A stretch of DNA of 64,000 nt from Serripes groenlandicus. Lineage: Eukaryota > Mollusca > Bivalvia > Cardiida > Cardiidae. The position numbers and the translations under genes are program-made. This document shows, piece after piece, positions 56,850 through 64,000 of this stretch. Below the pieces are notes generated by a model. That model saw only the letters and a list, made by a program, of their open reading frames with translations. It was not told where the DNA came from and searched no databases. The number at the start of each line of letters is the position of its first letter. The first letter of the stretch is position 1. Location of the stretch: assembly GCA_031761405.1 (NCBI GenBank), contig JASEVX010000011.1:38729700-38793699 (forward strand), read 5' to 3'.

Positions 56850-57452
56850 TATTAGTTTCGATCCTGGTCAATCTAAGATGGATTTGAATTCATTCTGATC
56901 AATGCTCTTCGCACGTTTCCTTAATTGATAAACACAGATTCATACGCAGCGTTAGTCTTTCTTAGTGTCGTCGCCATATTATTGCACAATTTTACTTCTT
57001 TCATTTATACATAGGATTTAAAGAAAATGTTAAAACAGAATCGTTTTAAATTAGTAGGACAGAATCGTGATATCAACCATGTCGAAGCCTTAGTAAACCA
57101 GTTGATAGATATGCTACGTTATTTGTAAAGAAACTAGACACCGAATTGGCACGATCTGATGTGACACATGCTTCACGATTGAGACTCTCGTGTAAGATAT
57201 CCGTAAGATATATGTTCACCGAGTAACATAAGTTTAATGGAAAATATGATTATACGGGGCAAAAACGTAAGAAATTGTCATTGAAATCGTCAGGGAAATG
57301 TTCTCAGATCTGCAGATGACTTTTTACGCCTCTGCAAACGATTGAACATTATTGAAACAATAACAATACCAAAAACAAGCACTTACCTTTTTTTTCTAAA
57401 ATCCTAGTCAAAATTAAAAAAAACCATTAACCTTTAACTGTGTTGCCAAAGT

Positions 57453-57652
57453 NNNNNNNNNNNNNNNNNNNNNNNNNNNNNNNNNNNNNNNNNNNNNNNN
57501 NNNNNNNNNNNNNNNNNNNNNNNNNNNNNNNNNNNNNNNNNNNNNNNNNNNNNNNNNNNNNNNNNNNNNNNNNNNNNNNNNNNNNNNNNNNNNNNNNNNN
57601 NNNNNNNNNNNNNNNNNNNNNNNNNNNNNNNNNNNNNNNNNNNNNNNNNNNN
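57453..57652. other. Assembly gap
   Basis: 200 N. Open frames drawn through it are meaningless. Confidence 0.99.
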
Positions 57653-57699
57653 GATGTTCTAGGAAACCCAACCTTTTGGGTACATATTTTATTTTTATT

Positions 57700-57945
57700 T
57701 TTTAAATACGGTTTAAAGCAACTTTCAACATTGTTGTCAATTATATCAGTGCGTTTCCAAGAATATTTACGATTTCTACTTGTCCATTTTTCCTGATACG
57801 AGCGAGTCAGAGGTAATACTAACCTCACAATCCTGAGTGCATTGGAGCCAAAACCATTACTGTCATTTATTAAGTCTGGTATGACGGGAACCTGGCCTCA
57901 CGCATCCGCGGATGCTATACCACGTATCCACTGAGACGGTAAACA
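57700..57945 (-). repeat. Decayed SINE
   Basis: TTCAACATTGTTGTCAATTA ... CACAATCCTGAGTGCATTGG ... ACGTATCCACTGAGACGG fits a reversed SINE. Confidence 0.45.
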
Positions 57946-58321
57946 CCAACCTTTTCGGTATAAGTGACACGTCTAGAAATAGAATCATCCGCACTTCCTT
58001 ACTATCTATATGAAGCGAAATATGACTGATAGAAAGTTAGAAACCTATTTATAGAAACTGGTTAATTAGCAAATACTGTAGAACAAATCAGACTGTGCCG
58101 ACGCGCAGGCTGGTATGATTCTAATCTCTTTGCAGTGTGTTAAGGTTAGCTTTTGTATATCTTTATTAACAACTTGCCACATTCCTTCTGAGGTACTATG
58201 TTGAAATAAATAATGGTGGACGATATGCCATCATTACTCGTTGGCAAATGTACAGAGCTTGTATATGTAGAAATCTTTAACAGTGGAATTTTTATCATCG
58301 AACTACCAATGGTTGCTAAAT

Positions 58322-58490
58322 ATTGATTGTTTGGTGTTTTACACCGCATTCATCAGTGTTTCAGTTATATCACGACGTGTCCTGGGTAAGTTACCATTAC
58401 TTCTGGTCCATTTATCCTGTAAAATGCCAGTCAGTCGTAATGATAACCCTGCAACTTTGAGCGCCAAGGAGGACAACCATTACTGAAATT
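58322..58490 (-). repeat. SINE fragment
   Basis: TTGATTGTTTGGTGTTTTAC tail and GCAACTTTGAGCGCCAAGGA body. Confidence 0.55.
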
Positions 58491-58499
58491 TTAAATTAT

Positions 58500-60150
58500 T
58501 GTTGGAGAAATAAAAAGGAAGCGTGAGTAAGCAAATCCACAATTTATCTAACTAAATACAACTCAGAAAACAAATAAACATGTATCTAGGTGGATTGTTC
58601 AGGATCAGAGTCCAACACATCAACCATTGATATCATGAAATCGGTGACTGAATATTTCCTTGTACATGAAGTATGGATCAGAATGTCAACTATTAATAAT
58701 AGATGGGCACAACTGAACCCAATCGGATGATATAGACCATAATAATTAAAATATCCTATAAATAATATTGAAATGCTCAGATATTGTCCAAAATTGGTTA
58801 TACCAACAATGATTAAAAGCACAAACAATTGACAATGACAGAGACAACAGTTCTCCTCCAATCAAAAGTTTTGGGTGATTATATGTTTTCATACTAAATG
58901 TCCATGTGAAGGAATGTGTTTCAACAATCGAAATATCAACAAAGTATTCGCATTCCCGAATATTGATACAGGATTAAATACACGCTTTCGTAAGTCTGTT
59001 ACAATAGATATAAGCCATGTCTGCCGATTTGGGGTTTTATTGTATCTCCTTAACAGGATAACATAATGGTACATTGGTCTAAAACTAATGGGGATACAGT
59101 TCTAGTCTTTTGTCAACGGAAGTATGAAGGAATCAATTACATATACAAACGAAAAGTGATTAATCTACGCACAGTCTAGCAAAAACCTTCACTGCACAGA
59201 GATGCATTAAGACCCACAATTCGCTAGACGTAAATCATATGTATGCCTCGACATTGCGGGAATATTTTAGTTATATGAAACTATAATTGTATTGACACGT
59301 GATTTCGTGCGAATAGTATGAGTATAATTAGACATTCCGATAGAGAAGACAAGAAGCAAAGACACAACTTTAGGTCGTAAAAGGAAATCTAACCAAGATG
59401 GATTACTTCTGACAGAATCAGACGGAAATTTAATGGAATGAATGTTTACAGAGCTGATAGAGTTATACATATTGATACAGAGTATTTAATTCAGATGCTG
59501 TGCTCGTTAAATATTGTTATCCTAGGCGATAAACAAAACGACGATATTCGTTAATAATGTTTCATCACTAATCTTGTGTTTATTATTGGGAGCAACTCGC
59601 CGTTTTCAGCCGAATGTCAGTCGTACGTCAGACACAGAAACAAAATCACACATTAATATGCATATATTTAAAGCATATCCTGCACGTTAAACGAAAACAA
59701 AAAGATGTTGTTCTATCATCAAACACATAGTGGTCATAATTAGGGCTTACCTAGTATTCAAAATGAACGTGTTTCAGTTATGATAAAGAGGCAGTAATAC
59801 CGGTTGTAACTAATATGTATATACGTATCCGTCACAGTTGAGTTGTAAGCGTACGGAATAGAGACCGGGTGCCCTTAGTTCAATACCTTCTCTGTGAGGA
59901 TAACTTTCTAACGAGGCACACCTACAAAGTATAGCACTATTTGCTGTTGTCCTGATATAACCCAAATAAAAAAAAAACAGTAAAATTGAACATAACAGAA
60001 AACGATATAAACCGCGTTAAAGAAATGCACATTTATTGTAAGATACGCTTTAAAAGACAAAACCGGTGGTAAATTGCAATACAACTACAGCAATTATATC
60101 GCTTAATTAAGCAATGTGATGTGTCATGCCAACTACAATAACTTATTTTA
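58500..60150. other. Non-genic stretch
   Basis: AT-rich; short open frames on both strands without recognisable content. Confidence 0.4.
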
Positions 60151-60570
60151 TACCAATTAACATGGATTGAAGTAATTTCGTAGAGGGTCACACACGTATC
60201 AAGACACGTATCATGTCTATAATGTGTTTTCGAAATTGACCAGATACTTTCAACATGGCTTGAAGGATTCTGATAATGGGTCACCCAAGGAACATTTCTA
60301 TAAAAATATTTGATAATCGGTCAACCGGTTTGGTTTGGGAGGTGATTTTATTTTAAAGTACTTTTTCTTTTGGTTAAAATTAAAACCATAATTCTGCAAG
60401 GACAAACAGAAATGAAAGCATTTCGATGAGTACATTGAGGGGATGCTTTCTGTGAAGTTTCATCCCAATTGACCCAATGGTTACAGAGGAGAAGATGTTG
60501 ACGGACGACGGACAAAGGGCGATTACAACAATAACTCACCTTAAGCACGTCGTGCTCAGGTGAGCTAATA
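60150..60570 (+). repeat. Hairpin-ended repeat, second copy
   Basis: Same family as 55735-56480, with one full unit left. It ends AACTCACCTTAAGCACGTCG then TGCTCAGGTGAGCTAA. Confidence 0.65.
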
Positions 60571-61019
60571 CAGGCTCAACGTTGAGCTTATTGACCCGAT
60601 GCTGGCTACATAAGCACCAGTCCTTCATCAAAAAACAATGGTAAATAATGTTAAAAAGGTCAAATTACAGAAAATCACGCGTAAAAAGGAACGACCAGTG
60701 GTAAATTGTGCTAAAAAATAGTATAAAACCATTTTAATGAGCGAAGCCATGGAAAACTTAGCTACACAATGATAATCTTGTACAACGGAAATAATTACAG
60801 ACTTAGCAAAGCTTAACTTGAGTTAAACTTAGCTTATTCATTATTTAATGATAAAAAGTTTAAAACTTGGGCTATGTTGGTCAAAGAAAACAACTTTCCT
60901 TAATGTGGTGCCATTTTTCCAGACGTTTTAAGTTAAGCATTTGCTAAAACTGTATATAAACTTTCTAATGACAAATAAGATGATAAAATACCATGAATAG
61001 AAATTAAGCTGTGAAAATA

Positions 61020-61158
61020 ATGTTTTCTACTTTTTTCAGCTTGGAAACAGAATTGATAGAAATCAATGAAATAAAGATGAATTAAAATGGTATTTTCTAC
61101 TTTTTTTTTGGAAACAGAATTGATAGAAATCAATGAAATAAAGATATATTAAAATGGT
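61020..61158. repeat. Tandem duplication of about 68 bp
   Basis: GGAAACAGAATTGATAGAAA TCAATGAAATAAAGAT occurs twice, with ATTAAAATGGTATTTT after each. Confidence 0.75.
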
Positions 61159-61194
61159 ATTTTTCAATTCTGTCACGACTTGTTGCCTTATGGG

Positions 61195-61328
61195 GTCATA
61201 CCAAAGATTTCAAAAATGGTAATAGGCCTGCACTCCTTGGCGCTCAGGGTTAATGGACAAGCAGTACCTGTAATTTACCAAGGAAACTGAATAATTGTTT
61301 AAAATTGATTAAAACACCAATCAATCAA
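61195..61328 (+). repeat. 5'-truncated SINE
   Basis: GCACTCCTTGGCGCTCAGGG body; tail AAAACACCAATCAATCAATG. Confidence 0.6.
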
Positions 61329-61329
61329 T

Positions 61330-63630
61330 GGTCGGACCATTTGTCTCTGAGGTCAACAAACCTGTCCTTTTCACCAGTTGTGGAATACAACTCTATATCT
61401 ACGGACCCTTCCTTCCTGGACCGTTTAATTTACTCTTTAGTCAATTTCTTGTCCCCTCTCATGAAACGGGAAACTCTTTAGAAAAGAATCGATGACTTTT
61501 CAACATCGGGTCCCTACTTAAGAAAGTCCGTTTAACATATTTAGTTTAGAGCCATGTTGCTGTCCAACATGACGTGTACAGTCAATGGGTCCGTGTGTAC
61601 AATAAGTTAGAACTCGCTTTTGTAAATTCAATGTCTCGCTAGCAGCCCAATAAATTTCTTTGAAATATGTACTTGATAGTCGTGGTAGTAATGAATGACG
61701 AGCTTCTCCGTATTTGTGTCGCATCGGGAGAAACACTAGAGCATTTAGCTTCAGATTCTAGAGCGAGTGTCTTCGACACGACTTTTGTTGCCGTTATGGA
61801 TGCAATTACTGTTGCCATCTCCATCGCAAGCATCTAAACTGTCAATTCAAATATTCTACTTTGGAAGAGAATACATGTTGAAGTTTGTTAACCTCAGGGA
61901 TACTATGCTAACATTTCTTGTCTAACTTACATTTTTTCAGTTGTTTTGAGAAATAGAACACAAATTCTTTCCCTATGGTGCTGTAGTATAATTTCGTTTG
62001 TTCAAAAAGGTATTTCTATTGAAATAAAATTCGAAAAGATCTATAACCAAAGCGTGTAAAACGCAACCTTATTTTATCTCTATTTAAAAAAACATACATA
62101 CTGCCAAGCAGACAATATGTCGTGAACATATTTAAAACAAACGGATCAAGAGTATATATCCGTGTTGTCGATATTTGTATTCATTTTAACAACATGGTAG
62201 TACAATATGATGATACTGATTCGGGCCTTTCACAGAAATATTACTCTATTGAATTACAAATGAGATTGTTTTGATGAATAATGGATGGACTTGGCGTTAT
62301 CGAAGTCATTTGACACGATTGTGAGTGTTGATAAGATGATGTTGGTATATGGTTCCTCACTCTTGTCAATATCGTGGTCTGCATGGAGAGATAAAGTAGT
62401 TTTGCTACTCATAAGAATGGCCACTTAAAATCCTATGACGCCAACTTGTTTAAGTATTTGTATTAATTAACGTTGGTTTGACAAAAATACAATCGGATAA
62501 AAAGACGACATATATTTCGAGAATGAACTAAATTCAACATGTGATCTACAGCTACTGTTTTGATATGCAAGTTATTCTAAGTAAAAATCAGAACGACTGA
62601 TTATGTTCTATTTTCACTTGCTTATTAATTCCTTTGCAAAAAAGGCAAATTTATTGTCCGTTCCCTAAATTCCGAATTTCGAAACTTAATATCTACCCCT
62701 ATAACTGAAATTGTTAATTGATGACTTTAAATGAAAATTGTAGATCAAGTTCAGACTTTTTTAAGATTAACGCTCTTTTTTATTAAAAAAATAAAGTGAC
62801 TTAGAAAAGTTTTACACATTTAACTATGTTTTTTTCGCCGTTAGAAAACCGATCTTCGTGATTACCGAAGGTACAACATTTCTTGGATGTATAACTATTT
62901 AGGATCAACATAAGTTGCCAACACACAGTTCAAACATGTTAGTTAACACATTACATTGTTTCGTTGATAATACATATATCGCATACAGAAATAACAGTGA
63001 ACTTTGCAAAAAAGGGGCATCCTTTTTAGATCGAATCTCTCTTTAAAATGTCATTGTGGCAGGTAGTTGTGAATGCTCCGACGTTGTATATATCTATCAC
63101 TGGATTGCTACAATCTATACGATTCTGTACATATGTTATTCTCTGGCATAGAGGTAGTGTTCTATTTTGTTCAAAAACAAATCTTGTCGAGTTAAACTTA
63201 GCTTAAGCTCAGGAGTTGATAAGTAACACTAAGTTATTTGTTTATCAACTTTCGGTCACCTTAAATATACTATAAAGGGTCGACATTTCGTTACCGGAAT
63301 ACGTTTGCAACACATAAACATTCAGATCATCTTACAAATACTTGCAGTCAGACAATTTTATTATGTATATAGTTAGTCCAGGAATCTTTTACTATAAGGC
63401 AGCGCGATAAAGACAAGTAGAACATATAATTTACATGCGTCTTCCAATTTGCTGGAGTCAAACCAATAGTTGTTTATCATAAGAATACGTTGACATTAAA
63501 TATATTTTACTGACTAAAAGAAACCCGAACAAATCATGTATTGTAGTTCATACATGTAAGTGTACAGTAGTTTGTAAAAAGTTCCTGACTGTGCATCTGT
63601 CATCAAGTGTCTTACCAGGCTGTAGAAATG
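61330..63630. other. Non-genic stretch
   Basis: 61510-61830 has two overlapping minus-strand frames without a recognisable domain; the rest is AT-rich. Nothing is supported as a gene. Confidence 0.35.
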
Positions 63631-63639
63631 TTCTTTGTC

Positions 63640-63930
63640 TGAGCCTGTATGATATTCACTCAAGCCATGTTATTTGTTAGGAAAAACATGGCTACCAAGG
63701 GGCACGGCTTTTTTGCCATATACATGTATAACTATAGAGAAACTTTAAACATCTTCTTCTCCTTAAGTATGTAGCTGATTTCTAAATAATTTTCAAGAAA
63801 TGTTCCTTAGGTTGCCATCTGTCAGATTCCATCAGGCAATGTTGATTGAAGAAAAACGTACCACATAATTTTTGCCTAATGACAGTGGGGCAATATTGGC
63901 CCTCTTGGGCCTATTGTTTGATTTAGTGCA
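63640..63930 (-). repeat. Hairpin-family repeat unit, reverse orientation
   Basis: AGAAATGTTCCTTAGG.TGCC, CATCTGTCAGATTCCATCAG and CAATGTTGATTG are the reversed counterparts of the 55735-56480 units. Confidence 0.5.
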
Positions 63931-64000
63931 TTGTTATACATTTACATGTATGCATTTGCTTTGTACATTAAATAATATATAATATGCATGCACAAATCAT

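Noticed and set aside
57414..57828. Open frames across the N run
   Set aside because: Artefact of the assembly gap.
61518..61833. Overlapping minus-strand open frames
   Set aside because: Two frames overlap, neither shows a domain, and no splice or codon signal separates them from chance.

Overview
The window is nuclear DNA from a metazoan, most likely a bivalve mollusc. It is AT-rich, has GT-AG introns, carries many tRNA-headed SINEs whose 3' end reads like ...GCGTTAAAC(A/T)CCAA followed by (CAAA)n or (AATC)n, and holds TGACCT-rich hairpin-ended repeats of the kind common in clam genomes. One 200-base assembly gap lies at 57453-57652. Species cannot be fixed from the sequence.

The left 39 kb is a head-to-tail array, all on the + strand, of small receptor genes of the TNF-receptor superfamily with closest resemblance to the BCMA/TACI group. 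Four copies (161-2169, 7272-9432, 15633-18473, 22027-25341) have the same three-exon plan: exon 1 = signal peptide plus a first cysteine-rich domain (CRD1), exon 2 = CRD2, exon 3 = stalk, transmembrane helix and short tail. All introns are phase 1. A fifth copy (31227-31718) has lost exon 2 and keeps one CRD and a 54-nt in-frame mini-intron. A sixth (36958-37142) is only the 3' part of the last exon. The copies fall in subfamily A (copies 1, 2, plus the related 5 and 6) and subfamily B (copies 3, 4); flanks and introns are duplicated with the genes.

Predicted function: surface receptors binding TNF-family ligands through six-cysteine modules and signalling through tail motifs that resemble TRAF-binding sites (PVEET in copy 5, PIEET in copy 4, SIEE in copy 3, IQET in copies 1 and 2). 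Promoter-proximal sequence is shared by copies 1, 2, 3 and 5 and is replaced in copy 4.

The array is full of young mobile DNA. Several insertions can be dated as later than the gene duplications because the paralogous unit still has the empty target site: SINEs at 14281-14556 and 24333-24557, and terminal-inverted-repeat elements at 9947-10295 and 23140-23580.

From about 39 kb to 64 kb I recognise no host gene. It holds SINEs, inverted-repeat elements, hairpin-ended satellite-like repeats, a decayed Ty3/Gypsy-like gag-protease remnant (about 49370-50620, minus strand) and long unassigned AT-rich stretches.
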